A stretch of DNA of 64,000 nucleotides from Pantoea dispersa (GCF_014155765.1 NZ_SCKT01000002.1:94427-158426), one strand, 5' to 3'. Shown: positions 30,024 to 39,511, numbered from the stretch's first letter. The notes: a model not told the origin generated them from the sequence alone. Translations and numbers: made by a program.

Positions 30024-31421
30024 ATGACTGCTCAGAATGCCGATGTACTGGCACAAAGCCTGAAACCCCGCCACGTGCGCATGCTGTCGATTGCCGGAGT
30101 GATTGGCGCCGGGCTGTTCGTCGGTTCCGGCCATGCGATTGCCGAAGCCGGACCGGCGGTGCTGCTGGCCTATATCGCCGCTGGCGCGCTGGTGGTGCTG
30201 ATTATGCGCATGCTGGCGGAGATGGCGGTCGCCTCACCTGACTCCGGCTCCTTCTCCACCTACGCCGACAAATCCCTTGGCCGCTGGGCTGGATTTACCA
30301 TCGGCTGGCTTTACTGGTGGTTCTGGGTACTGGTGATCCCGCTGGAGGCCAACGCCGCCGGCACCATTCTGCACGGCTGGTTCCCGCAGGTGGCGGTGTG
30401 GGAATACACGCTGGCGATCACCAGTTTCCTGACCATCAGTAACCTGTTCAGCGTGAAAAACTACGGTGAGTTTGAGTTCTGGTTCGCGCTGCTGAAAGTG
30501 GTGGCTATCGTCGCCTTTCTTGGTGCCGGCAGCCTGGCGCTGTTTGGCCTGTTGCCCGGCAGCAGCACGCAGGGTATTTCACATCTGTACGACACCCACG
30601 GTTTCATGCCTAACGGTATCAGTGCCGTGCTCGCCGCCATTCTTACCACCATGTTCTCTTTCATGGGCACGGAAATCGTCACTATTGCCGCCGCCGAATC
30701 TAACGAACCGCGCAAGCAAATCACCCACGCCACCAACTCGGTGATCTGGCGTATTGCGCTGTTTTATCTGCTGTCGATCTTTCTGGTGGTGGCGCTGGTG
30801 CCGTGGAACACGCCGTCGCTGATGAAAGCCGGGTCTTACCAGACGGCGATGGAGATGATGAACGTGCCGTATGCCCGGCAGATTGTCGATGTGGTGGTGC
30901 TGATCGCGGTATGCAGCTGTCTTAATTCTGCGCTTTACACCGCGTCGCGCATGCTCTATTCCCTGTCGCGTCGTCAGGATGCGCCAGCGGCGGCCTCGCG
31001 CACCACGCGCAGCGGCACGCCATGGGTCGCAGTGCTGATGTCTACCGCCGCAGCATTTCTGGCGGTGATCGCCAACTATCTGGCGCCAAGCGCGGTGTTT
31101 GAGTTCCTGCTGGCCAGCTCCGGCGCCATTGCGCTGCTGGTTTATCTGGTCATTGCCGCTTCGCATCTGGTGCTGCGGAAAAAGCGCGAGGCGCGCGGCG
31201 AGCAGCTCAGCTATCGCATGTGGCTGTTCCCGGGTCTGACGTGGGCCACTATGGTGTTCATTGTCGGCGTACTGACGTCAATGCTGTTCAATGCGCAGCA
31301 TCGTTCCGAAATTATCGCCACCGGCCTGTTAACGCTGCTGGTGCTGGTCGCCAGCCAGATTGTGCACCGCAAGCGCGCGGCGCGTAAAAACAGCGAGGAG
31401 ATGGTAGCGCTGCGTTCGTAA
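30024..31421 (+). CDS. gabP: GABA permease-type amino acid transporter
   Basis: APC-superfamily permease of 465 residues with 12 hydrophobic helices. The N-terminus has LKPRHVRMLSIAGVIGAGLF, the AAT-family start of helix 1, and the loop FSFMGTEIVTIAAAESNEP is conserved in GabP and its relatives. Position behind gabT supports GABA, though other amino acids are possible. Two ATGs are adjacent; the second (30024) is better spaced from GGAGAGA. Confidence 0.87.
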   Translation: MTAQNADVLAQSLKPRHVRMLSIAGVIGAGLFVGSGHAIAEAGPAVLLAYIAAGALVVLIMRMLAEMAVASPDSGSFSTYADKSLGRWAGFTIGWLYWWFWVLVIPLEANAAGTILHGWFPQVAVWEYTLAITSFLTISNLFSVKNYGEFEFWFALLKVVAIVAFLGAGSLALFGLLPGSSTQGISHLYDTHGFMPNGISAVLAAILTTMFSFMGTEIVTIAAAESNEPRKQITHATNSVIWRIALFYLLSIFLVVALVPWNTPSLMKAGSYQTAMEMMNVPYARQIVDVVVLIAVCSCLNSALYTASRMLYSLSRRQDAPAAASRTTRSGTPWVAVLMSTAAAFLAVIANYLAPSAVFEFLLASSGAIALLVYLVIAASHLVLRKKREARGEQLSYRMWLFPGLTWATMVFIVGVLTSMLFNAQHRSEIIATGLLTLLVLVASQIVHRKRAARKNSEEMVALRS

Positions 31422-31452
31422 CGCTCGCCATGACGGGCACGGAAGCCCGCCG

Positions 31453-31773
31453 TTACTGCACATCAATACTGATTGACTCTTCCGCCACGTTAATCGTCAC
31501 GGTGCAGTGCGTCCACACCGGCTGCCCTTCAGTCATCTCATGTTCGATAAAGTATTGCTGAAAGTCTTTCAGCGCGGCACTGAGATCGCCAATCGCGCGC
31601 GCGTCCGGCTCGAACCAGTCCGGTTCGCCGTTTTCATCAAGGTAGTTAAACTGAAACTGCCCGCCCTCCTCATCGGCAAACAGCTCCGCCTGCACCACCA
31701 GCACCTGCGCGCCGTCGGGGCCACAGCTAAAAATGATCTGGCCAATGCGGCGATAAAGGTCTTCGTATTGCAT
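31453..31773 (-). CDS. YezG-like (DUF600) immunity-type protein, solitary
   Basis: Protein of 106 residues of the YezG/DUF600 type, a family known as immunity proteins against nuclease toxins. It aligns along its whole length with the CdiI at 59837-60169: shared blocks include a Tyr-x2-Ile-Gly start, PD-A, AEL, a YLD motif, a central Trp, YFIEHEMTEGQPVW against YYIENNLTNGRPAW, and C-VT-NV. No toxin gene is next to it, so it may be an unlinked immunity gene or may have another role. The ATG at 31773 is used; an upstream extension has no support. Confidence 0.78.
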   Translation of the reverse strand: MQYEDLYRRIGQIIFSCGPDGAQVLVVQAELFADEEGGQFQFNYLDENGEPDWFEPDARAIGDLSAALKDFQQYFIEHEMTEGQPVWTHCTVTINVAEESISIDVQ

Positions 31774-31975
31774 AGTGAGAACTCCTGTAAGATGCGGGAC
31801 GCGCGACAGCGCCGCGGCGGCATTCATCTTAGCCAATGTCTTGACATTATGTCTGAGGATCAGAGAATGAACGCCTGCGAATAACGGACTACAAGAAACG
31901 GAGTTTATCATAGCCTGTTCAGCGCGTTACCTCTCTGTTACCCACATTAAACGCGTCGCCCGTCTGCTGTCTGCC

Positions 31976-33238
31976 GTGCTGTTGCTGGCCAGCTGTGCCT
32001 CGGAGCCGCCAAAATCGCTGGTCACCCCGTTTCCGTCGCCGACCAAACCTTCTGTTCCGGCCAAACCCGCAGCGCAGACTGAACCAGTGCGCGGCGTCTG
32101 GCTCACCACGGTGTCGCGCCTCGACTGGCCGCCGATATCCTCCGTCACAGCCAGCCCGGCACTGCGTATCCGCCAGCAGCAGCAGGCACTGACGGCCAAA
32201 CTGGATAAGCTGCATAGCCTGGGGATTAACACGGTATTTTTCCAGGTGAAGCCCGATGGCACCGCGCTGTGGCGTTCGCGCATCCTGCCATGGTCCGATA
32301 CCCTGACCGGCAACATCGGGCAGGATCCGGGTTACGATCCGCTGCAATTTATCCTCGACGAGGCGCACAAACGCGGTATGAAGGTGCATGCGTGGTTTAA
32401 TCCTTATCGCGTGTCGACCAATACCAAACCTGCCACCGTGACGGCGTTAAACAACACGCTCCAGCTGCAGCCGGCCAGCGTGTTTGTGCTGCATCGCGAC
32501 TGGATCCGCACCGCCAGCGACCGCTTCGTGCTCGATCCGGGCATTCCGGCGGCGCGCGACTGGATCACCAGCATCGTGGCGGAAGTGGTGTCAAACTACG
32601 CCATTGATGGCGTTCAGTTCGATGACTATTTCTACACCGAAACCGCGGCATCGCCGCTCAATGACAGCGCCACCTTCCGCCAGTACGGCGCGGGCTTTGC
32701 CAGCAAAGCCGACTGGCGGCGGCACAATACCCAGCTGCTGATCGAACAGGTTTCCCACACGATTAAGCAGCTCAAGCCGGGCGTTGAGTTCGGCGTCAGC
32801 CCGGCGGGCGTATGGCGTAATCTGTCGCACGATGCAGCCGGCTCCGATACGCGCGGTGCGGCGGCTTATGATGAAGCTTATGCAGACACGCGCCGCTGGG
32901 TGCAGCTTGGCCTACTGGATTACATCGCGCCGCAGTTGTACTGGCCGTTTGCCCGCCAGGCTGCGCGCTATGACGTCCTGGCGCGCTGGTGGGCCAATGT
33001 AGTACAGCCAACGCACACCCGGCTGTACATTGGCGTGGCGCTGTATAAGGTGGGTGAAGCTTCAAAAAGTGAGCCGGACTGGACGGTTCAGGGCGGCGTT
33101 CCCGAGCTGAAAAAACAGCTCGATCTGAATGAATCGCTGCCGCACATCGACGGCACCATTCTGTTTCGCGAAGATTATCTTAATCAGCCGCAGACGCAGC
33201 AGGCAGTCGATTATTTACGTCAGCGCTGGGGAAAATGA
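31976..33238 (+). CDS. digH: divisome-localised glycosyl hydrolase DigH (YddW), lipoprotein
   Basis: Outer-membrane lipoprotein hydrolase that in E. coli cleaves peptide-free (denuded) peptidoglycan glycans at the septum. The body from VRGVWLTTVSRLDWPP onward matches E. coli YddW almost block by block: FFQVKPDGTALW, AHKRGMKVHAWFNPYR, DGVQFDDYFYTE, EFGVSPAGVWRN. The lipobox is LLLASC. The first standard start is GTG 31976, which leaves only five residues before the lipid Cys. The frame is open back to 31871, and a full signal peptide would begin at an ATA (31910) placed six bases after GGAG. See the findings. Confidence 0.88.
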   Translation: MLLLASCASEPPKSLVTPFPSPTKPSVPAKPAAQTEPVRGVWLTTVSRLDWPPISSVTASPALRIRQQQQALTAKLDKLHSLGINTVFFQVKPDGTALWRSRILPWSDTLTGNIGQDPGYDPLQFILDEAHKRGMKVHAWFNPYRVSTNTKPATVTALNNTLQLQPASVFVLHRDWIRTASDRFVLDPGIPAARDWITSIVAEVVSNYAIDGVQFDDYFYTETAASPLNDSATFRQYGAGFASKADWRRHNTQLLIEQVSHTIKQLKPGVEFGVSPAGVWRNLSHDAAGSDTRGAAAYDEAYADTRRWVQLGLLDYIAPQLYWPFARQAARYDVLARWWANVVQPTHTRLYIGVALYKVGEASKSEPDWTVQGGVPELKKQLDLNESLPHIDGTILFREDYLNQPQTQQAVDYLRQRWGK

Positions 33239-33278
33239 ATTATTCAGGCCAGCAGAGGAATACTGCTGGTCTGAAGCG

Positions 33279-35138
33279 TTAGCGCGGATTATCCGGATCG
33301 AGTAATTCAATACTGCGCGGCACGCCGTTCACGCGGACTTTCAGAAAACGGCGGGTGATCCACTTCCCCGCGGCATCCTGCTCCTGCCGTTCAAAAAACG
33401 GCCCACGCAGCAGCAGTTCTTTATTATTGTTGTAGCCAAAGCCGGCATCTTTATTGCCCACCCAGTGCTGTTCAAAGGCGACGACCGGCTGGTTGTCCAG
33501 CACCGTGGCTTCTTCCGCACTGCAGGCGGTGAAACTTTTGCGGAAAATAAAACACTGACCGGACTGATAGCGATCGCGCCCGTTGGTTTCCACCAGCGCA
33601 ATCGAGAAGCCGGTATAGGCCGCAATTTTAACGTACAGTTTGGTGTGCGCGCCTTTGCCCTCAATATGCACCTTAATTACGGGTGAGGAGCCTTCGCTGT
33701 ACCAGCTGCCTATGGTGTTATCGTCGTTGCGCGCCTGCAGATAAATATGCGCCACGCCTTCCGGTGTCCGGTAGCTGTAATCGGTTTGCGTTTCCGACTG
33801 GGAAACATACTGCGCGCTGCCGACAATGCGCACGTGAATTTGTGAGGTGGCGTCGGAAAAATTAAATTCACCGACGTAAAACCATTTCGCGTCTTTGCCA
33901 CGGTTATCCATGTGATGCTGCGAGGTGGTGAAGTCATAACTCAGCGATCCCTGAATGATCGCGCCGAGATCGGAAATCTCCATCACGCCACGATCGCCCT
34001 CCGCCAGCAGCGTCCATGGCTCAATACCCTCTTTGCTGAAATCAAAGCCCGCGCTGTCGCGGTGCACGCTTTTCTGGATAATCATCGCGCGGCAATAGCC
34101 CATTTTCATGGGATTTTGCGTCGATTCAATCACCAGCCCTTCAATGGTCCACTGACCATTGGTGAGATCGCCGGCGAATTCGGAGTGCTCGATCCAGCCA
34201 TTACGAATAAACGATTGCGTACAGCGCGGCAGATCGAATACCGGCTGTCTGGTGCTGCGCTGCAAATTAAAGTTGGAGAGTTCAATCGCGGTCGAATGAT
34301 CCCAGGCGCCTTTTTCCCGATCGGACCAGCGCGCATAGACAATACTGCCCTGACAGCCACGTGAATAAAACTGGTCGATTTTACAGTCCAGCGTATCAAT
34401 CAGTTCCAGCGCCCGCCCGCCGAGGTAGCGAAACTCCATACTGCTGACGCGCAGAAACTGGCCACCGATAATACTGTTGGTAAAGAAGCCGACATTATTA
34501 AACGCCGTGCCGCCGTCTTCGCCGCTGTCAGAACTCATGCCTTTCACCACAAAACCGGAAATTTCCACATAGCGTGCGCGCACGCTGAAGAAATGAGTTT
34601 TGCGCGGTTTCGGTCCCCAGTTAAATTTCAGTGTGGTGGTGGGGAAATAACCGAAGTTGACCGGCGCGCCGGAAATTTTAAAGCGGTTAATCTCTCTGTC
34701 GCTGCCCAGCACTTCCGCTAAATCAAAGCCGGACAGGCTGAACTCACCGGCAGTAAAGCGAATGCCCGCGGAGGGTAATACACGCTGCGACCATTTAAAC
34801 ATGCGGATCACCGCATCAATACAATCGGTGGTGCCATCAGCTATCGCGCCAAAATCCACCACCGTGACCGCGCTGTAATCGAGGACCACTCTTTTCCAGC
34901 GCTTTTTACCGGACGTCACGAAATTCAGCCCGCCGTCATCGGGCGTGCTGTTGTCGGTGGCATCGTAGACAAACACGCCGCCGCCCATTCGACTGCCACG
35001 GCTGTATTCCAGCACCGACGCAATTTCGCCAATCGAAACAGGTTCCTGTTTACGTAAATCGTCAATGGTATGTAATTGAATCACCGTCCCGGTAGCGGAA
35101 GGTGTGGTAGTGCTGGTGGTGCCAGATGTATTCGCCAT
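33279..35138 (-). CDS. tailspike-like right-handed beta-helix protein, probable exopolysaccharide depolymerase
   Basis: Protein of 619 residues. Its N-terminus (TIDDLRKQEPVSIGEIASVLEY, then VVDFGAIADGTTDCIDAVI) is the head typical of pectate-lyase-like beta-helix tailspikes, followed by repeated short strands (FVVKGMSSDSGEDGG, LELIDTLDCKIDQFYSRG). No signal peptide is visible. Erwinia and Pantoea use such proteins (AmsF/WceF type) to trim their own capsule, so an exopolysaccharide-cleaving role is likely; a phage origin is the alternative, but no phage genes are near. The ATG at 35138 has GGGGAA upstream. Confidence 0.7.
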   Translation of the reverse strand: MANTSGTTSTTTPSATGTVIQLHTIDDLRKQEPVSIGEIASVLEYSRGSRMGGGVFVYDATDNSTPDDGGLNFVTSGKKRWKRVVLDYSAVTVVDFGAIADGTTDCIDAVIRMFKWSQRVLPSAGIRFTAGEFSLSGFDLAEVLGSDREINRFKISGAPVNFGYFPTTTLKFNWGPKPRKTHFFSVRARYVEISGFVVKGMSSDSGEDGGTAFNNVGFFTNSIIGGQFLRVSSMEFRYLGGRALELIDTLDCKIDQFYSRGCQGSIVYARWSDREKGAWDHSTAIELSNFNLQRSTRQPVFDLPRCTQSFIRNGWIEHSEFAGDLTNGQWTIEGLVIESTQNPMKMGYCRAMIIQKSVHRDSAGFDFSKEGIEPWTLLAEGDRGVMEISDLGAIIQGSLSYDFTTSQHHMDNRGKDAKWFYVGEFNFSDATSQIHVRIVGSAQYVSQSETQTDYSYRTPEGVAHIYLQARNDDNTIGSWYSEGSSPVIKVHIEGKGAHTKLYVKIAAYTGFSIALVETNGRDRYQSGQCFIFRKSFTACSAEEATVLDNQPVVAFEQHWVGNKDAGFGYNNNKELLLRGPFFERQEQDAAGKWITRRFLKVRVNGVPRSIELLDPDNPR

Positions 35139-35479
35139 GGTGTTCCCCATAAATTATTAACGTAATACGACAGAGCACCAGCAGTATAAGTGATTGAAAA
35201 TTAATATATTGACCTGTGCCAGTTTATACGGGAGCTTTTCAGCGGCGTGATGTGGCGAGAGAGAATAACGATATGATTCCGGAAGGAAAGCGAAGCGACA
35301 AAAATACGTTTTACAGATTTATCGCAGAATAATTGTGGTAATCGCCGGTACGAACGTTCTGATTAATTTGACTTACGAAGAAGAATGGCTTGAATTATCA
35401 AAATATTTCCCGCGATCATCAGTTTAATTTTTTACGCGAGATAACGCGCCGATGAAAATTTTCGACTGGCGCGTTGCCG
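35139..35479. other. intergenic region, nothing recognised
   Basis: AT-rich spacer between two leftward genes. It should hold the promoter of the beta-helix gene and the end of nothing else seen; no repeats or RNA genes were identified. Confidence 0.4.
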
Positions 35480-37459
35480 TCAAAATGTCGCGTTCAGGCC
35501 AATATTCCAGCTCAGCTGGTGATAGGCGCTGTTGCCGCCGATCGCTGAAACCCCGGCAAAGGCGTTGACCGTTTCACCCAGCGGCACGCTGGCCCCCAGC
35601 GACATATCCAGCCAGTTTTTATCACCGGCGCTGACGCTGCGTACAAACCCGGTCTGCGTTGACTTCAGCCCGGCGCGCACCGCGTTCTGCGTATCGCCAA
35701 ACTGGTGGTTATAACTGAGCTGCGCCCACGGATTCACCGGCCACAGTTTGCTGTCGATACGCCAGCCAAGCGCGCCGATTTGCGAATGCAGGGTTTGATC
35801 GGAAAAGCGCATGGCGGTGCTGCTGTCGCCGTTTTCGCTGTAGCCCCCTGCCCGCACATAATCCAGTGCGTAGCTGGCGACCGGGCCGGTGGAAAGGTGT
35901 TCGCCTATCGGCAGATCCCAGCCGGTTTGCACCCGTAGCCCGAGCATTTTTCCGCTGCTACTGCCCTGTTCGGTGCGCGTTGCCGGGCCGATATTGATGC
36001 GACGTTCGATGCTGTCAAAATCGAGATCGGCATAGTGCACATCCGCATTGATCCAGCCCTGCTCCAGCAGCGTCAGCTGGCTATACAGCGCCAGCAAATT
36101 GCCGCGCAGCTTGTAATCATAGTGCGCCGAAGGATGCTGGTGCTGCGCGGTGCTCGACAACAGCAGACCTGCCTGCCAGTTATCCGTGAACTGATAGCCC
36201 AATCCCAGCGTCAGGCTGCCGGTATCAGCGTCGCCGTTAAGCAAGCTGTCGCCGCGATAATCAATATGCTGACCGGCATAGCCGCCGAACACGCTGACCT
36301 GACCGGCGCTGGCCGGTTGCTGACGCTGCTGCTGTAAATGGCCGTCGAGGGTGTTCTGCATATCCCGCGACAGCATTAGCGGTGCCAGTGCCAGTGCCGC
36401 CACCTGCGCGGGTGCGTCAAGGATCGATTGAATATAGTCGGCGATCATGGCATGTACCGCCGGGCTGGGATGCAGCCGGTCGGCAAACAGATAGGCCTGC
36501 GCGTTGCTGAAACCGGGCGTTGACGAGGTGCATTCGGCGGCGGAGGTGCCGACCGGACAGGTCATCCCCAGCGTATTGCTCAGGCCATAGCGTTGCGGAT
36601 CGGCAATTACCTCGTTGAACAGGCCGGCGATGTCGGCACGCACAATGTTGCCATTCAGCGCCACCAGCCCGGCCTCTTCCTGCTGGTTATAGCCATCGGA
36701 GAGGGCCGTCGCCTGCTCGCTGAGCAACTGCCAGGCCGAAAACAGCTGCTGCGCCAGCGCGGCACGCAGCGCCGGGATGGTCGATACCTGTGCGGCGGCC
36801 TGATCGAATGCGTCGCGCACCGCCTGCTGGCGCGCAGCCACGTCGGGCGTGGCATGGCTGTCCAGCGAGGCAAACGCCGCGACCATCGCCGACTGCGCCG
36901 CCGGGCCCAGCACACTCAGCACCGCCTGCATCATGAAAGGCGTGGAGCCAAGCTGCGGCACGTTTGGCACGATTACCGCCCCCGCGCCGGCATCCAACAG
37001 CGTTTTGATTTGCGACACCGCCGCGCTGGCGCTGTTGCTGATAGTCTCGCGCGCGGTGAGCGAATTGGTCACCGCCGCCGCGATATCGTTAGCGCCCACC
37101 CAGTGAATGTACAGTCCGTTGCTATCCGCGCGGCCGCCGGTGGATTGCAGATAAGTAGCCAGCTGGTCTTGCGTATTGAGGCTGGCATCCAGCGCCGGCA
37201 CGGTAACGCCGCCGCCCTGTGCATAGTTGCTGCCACCGCGCGACGACGGCTGCAGCGTTTGCCCGAACTGTGCAGCAAGGATCTCGTCATACAGTGGATG
37301 TTGCGCGCCATCATAAGTAAAACGCCCGACATTACCGCCGTCGCTCAGGCTATCGCCGAAAACCGTCAGGTTATCCCACGCCAGAGCGTTAAACGGCACA
37401 CACAGGCAACTCACTGTGGCAAACGCGACCGCCGATCGCGCCAGGTTGCGACTCTTCAT
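35480..37459 (-). CDS. GDSL esterase/lipase autotransporter
   Basis: Type V secreted surface esterase of 659 residues, like EstA. A signal peptide of about 28 residues (ending FNALA) is followed by the GDSL block LTVFGDSLSDGGN with the nucleophile Ser. The oxyanion block WVGANDI and the catalytic DRLHPSPAVHAMIADY come next. From about residue 390 a beta-barrel domain (SVFGGYAGQHIDYRGDSLLN...) ends in Phe. It should be anchored in the outer membrane with the esterase displayed. The second of two ATGs (37459) is best spaced from GGAG. Confidence 0.9.
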   Translation of the reverse strand: MKSRNLARSAVAFATVSCLCVPFNALAWDNLTVFGDSLSDGGNVGRFTYDGAQHPLYDEILAAQFGQTLQPSSRGGSNYAQGGGVTVPALDASLNTQDQLATYLQSTGGRADSNGLYIHWVGANDIAAAVTNSLTARETISNSASAAVSQIKTLLDAGAGAVIVPNVPQLGSTPFMMQAVLSVLGPAAQSAMVAAFASLDSHATPDVAARQQAVRDAFDQAAAQVSTIPALRAALAQQLFSAWQLLSEQATALSDGYNQQEEAGLVALNGNIVRADIAGLFNEVIADPQRYGLSNTLGMTCPVGTSAAECTSSTPGFSNAQAYLFADRLHPSPAVHAMIADYIQSILDAPAQVAALALAPLMLSRDMQNTLDGHLQQQRQQPASAGQVSVFGGYAGQHIDYRGDSLLNGDADTGSLTLGLGYQFTDNWQAGLLLSSTAQHQHPSAHYDYKLRGNLLALYSQLTLLEQGWINADVHYADLDFDSIERRINIGPATRTEQGSSSGKMLGLRVQTGWDLPIGEHLSTGPVASYALDYVRAGGYSENGDSSTAMRFSDQTLHSQIGALGWRIDSKLWPVNPWAQLSYNHQFGDTQNAVRAGLKSTQTGFVRSVSAGDKNWLDMSLGASVPLGETVNAFAGVSAIGGNSAYHQLSWNIGLNATF

Positions 37460-37462
37460 CAT

Positions 37463-37938
37463 TCACTCCGAATCAGGCCAGAGGTCATGTCTGACCGCTA
37501 AAGGTGCCGGCGCCGCAGGATGCCGTCGCGCAGGCTGAAAACCGCTTAAACAGCGGAAAGGACAGTGATAACAAGGATGCTTAAGGTGTAGTCAGGCAGG
37601 CGCGCCTTTACCAGGCAGAGAGCAGAAATTTGCGGGGTGGATCGGCACGTCAGGGATTTCGGGCTGGTAACCGCAGCGTGAGGAACGGTGCTTTGAGTGA
37701 CGAAGCGGCGGCGTTAACTGAAGCCGAAATAATTTCGATTGCTGCAGCCTGGTAATCCAGTGCCGACAGGGCTGCTGGAAAGGTTTCAATAGCACCCGAA
37801 CCAGGAACAGAATTTATCCCGAACAACTGGATTGGTGTAGCTCCTGAGTAAGCTGTTTATACATCTTAGCTGAGCACGCATCTGTAAATATCCGCGATCG
37901 CCTGGAGCACAAACCTTCATCCATCATTACTCTATAAG
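37463..37938. other. intergenic region at the left edge of the CDI island
   Basis: No gene is supported. The short reading frames present have no ribosome site. It carries the promoter of the autotransporter on its left and runs into the first symE relic on its right. Confidence 0.4.
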
Positions 37939-38024
37939 GCCACTAGTTGATCGGATTGAGATTTCGACCGGACAGAAGATCGAGGTGATGACTACGCCAG
38001 GGCGGATGATTTGCGGTGATATTT
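37939..38024 (+). pseudogene. relic of a SymE-like gene (3' half)
   Basis: GGCCACT, GACCGGACAGAAGATCGAGG and GATGATTTGC line up base by base with the 3' half of the intact copies at 54707 and 57465. The 5' half and the frame are lost. It marks the left end of the repeated unit. Confidence 0.65.
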
Positions 38025-38170
38025 TTGACGCTCACAAACAGTGTTGCCCGCGTATTTGTATGGCATTTTTTCGGGTGTCGGGGCTGCGCCCTGACAGGAT
38101 CGCTTTTGGCGTGCCGATTATGGCGGTGCTCTAAAAACACATCTTGCCTGCTGTTGGAGGGATTCAAGGC

Positions 38171-38199
38171 AAAAAAAATCCCGCCAACTATGGGCGGGA
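38171..38199 (-). terminator. terminator of the leftmost immunity gene
   Basis: TCCCGCC (38179-38185) pairs with GGCGGGA (38193-38199). Eight A on the plus strand become a U-run for leftward transcripts. Confidence 0.75.
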
Positions 38200-38214
38200 A
38201 TGATTACCATACAA

Positions 38215-38463
38215 TTATATCAAGCCAAGTGATTCAGGAAGTTGTTTAATATAGACTGCACGATCTCCTTGATATACTTTTGATACCAGATAAAAAGTAT
38301 TTGCTACTTTCTTTTTATCATCAAGGCTTATAAGTTGTAGTTCAGCCGCAATACTTTCCATCATTCCCACGGCAATATCAGGATCCAAAGACTCTTCATC
38401 AGAGAACTCCAGAAAAATAGCCATGTCAGCTATTATCTTTACCAGTCGAGCATAGCTATTCAT
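38215..38463 (-). CDS. orphan CdiI-type immunity protein, module o14
   Basis: Acidic protein of 82 residues (IADMAIFLEFSDEESLDPDIAV) with the size and all-helical look of nuclease immunity proteins; I cannot name its family. Its start overlaps the stop of a leftover toxin tail (codons ending KNIEVKITHE), the coupling seen at every other toxin-immunity pair here. Only those 17 or so toxin codons remain, so the immunity gene has outlived its toxin. Confidence 0.7.
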   Translation of the reverse strand: MNSYARLVKIIADMAIFLEFSDEESLDPDIAVGMMESIAAELQLISLDDKKKVANTFYLVSKVYQGDRAVYIKQLPESLGLI

Positions 38464-38511
38464 GGGTAATTTTCACCTCTATGTTTTTTAAACCTAATTC
38501 ATCAAACTGAA

Positions 38512-38535
38512 AAATCCCGGCTCGGTGGCCGTGAT
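38512..38535. terminator. leftover symE-type terminator
   Basis: AATCCCGGCTCGGTGGCC is the hairpin that ends the symE-like genes elsewhere. Here the symE gene itself is gone, so only its terminator separates o14 from o13. One stem base is mismatched. Confidence 0.5.
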
Positions 38536-38541
38536 TCTTAT

Positions 38542-38802
38542 TCAGGGTCTGGGGTCGGAAGGCGGTGATTTTCGGGTTTTATGTTCATCTATCCTGGCAA
38601 AGATCCATGAGCCAAAACCAGCGGCTACTCCAGCTATTCCACTGATGACTATAGTTTTATATATTGCATCTAAACCAATTTTAAAATTACCTATATATAA
38701 ATAATTAACGATTAGCCGTAAAACAATTCCTAAGCAGAAAAAACAGACAACCCCATATAACATGCTTAAAATAAGAAGATAAAATGTAGCTTTTTTATTC
38801 AT
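38542..38802 (-). CDS. membrane immunity protein, module o13
   Basis: Protein of 86 residues with two or three hydrophobic helices (LLILSMLYGVVCFFCLGIVL; TIVISGIAGVAAGFGSWIFA) and a charged tail RKSPPSDP. The same layout and tail recur at 44647, 49308 (tail RKKPAK) and 57736, so four paralogues protect against four related glycine-rich toxins. Integral membrane immunity implies that the toxin acts at the inner membrane. Two TAA stops of the toxin frame lie just before the ATG. Confidence 0.72.
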   Translation of the reverse strand: MNKKATFYLLILSMLYGVVCFFCLGIVLRLIVNYLYIGNFKIGLDAIYKTIVISGIAGVAAGFGSWIFARIDEHKTRKSPPSDPRP

Positions 38803-38805
38803 TTA

Positions 38806-39455
38806 TTATTCCCCCACCCTAATAATTGCATCTTTAGTTGCGTTCCCCAAAATTTCTGATGTATTAGCACCACCTACTTCCGCTCAAAAACCAGACGAAG
38901 TCCCTAAAGCAGGTTTAAGTAAACTGGGCGCATATTCACCAAAGTATCCTCCGGCCACCGCACCTGCAACGGCTCCACCAACAGCCCCAGCATCTGGCCC
39001 GTCCGTAAACACAGCACTACCGGCCGCAATTCCCGTATTCGCCCAAATTCCCCGTCCCGGAGCCATAGCACCAGTAGCAGCGGCTGTCGCAGTACTCCAG
39101 TAATCATAAGTCTTACCTTCATTGCCTGGACTGCTCATATAAAGCAACTGATAACTACCATTCGCGATACCGGCAATAACAGCGCTCACTGCCACCTTAC
39201 CTAAAGTTGCAGCAGATCCGAGATAAGCCGCCCCGGCAGCCAGGACGCCATCTTTATAAGCTTCAACGATTACTTTCGGGATATTGGCACCTTCCGGTAA
39301 ATCACCTTTTGCCAGTTTATCCAGCCCAGCCTGATTCTGTTCCTGAGAGATATTATTATCCTGTACGTACTGCCCCCATGATCTCACCGCCATCCCGTAG
39401 TCTGTGATCCCTTCGGTAACTGGAATCCATCACTCAGCGCATTATTTTCCACAAC
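38806..39455 (-). pseudogene. orphan cdiA-CT, module o13, broken glycine-rich toxin
   Basis: The toxin end of a CdiA-like protein, rich in Gly/Ala (GGAVAGAVAGGYFGEYAP), related to o2 and o10. A one-base deletion near 39405 puts the VENN peptide (39441-39452) out of frame with the toxin start (GMAVRSWGQYVQDNN). A TGA at 38884-38886 then cuts the frame 26 codons before its natural double TAA at 38803-38808. It should make no toxin as it stands. Confidence 0.75.
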
Positions 39456-39511
39456 AACGTTATCCGACGCGAAGCCTGACGGCGAACAACCTTTTTTCCT
39501 GTGCAGACAGT

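Noticed and set aside
36593-37501. Rightward 302-codon frame antisense to the autotransporter
   Set aside because: Low-complexity Arg/His-rich translation typical of antisense shadows; the minus-strand gene is certain.
37592-37795. Leftward 67-codon frame upstream of the autotransporter
   Set aside because: No ribosome site, no motifs, unlike any neighbour.
38884-38886. TGA as selenocysteine in the o13 toxin
   Set aside because: No SECIS-like hairpin could be recognised, and the paralogues have ordinary codons at this place and Trp at the o10 TGA.
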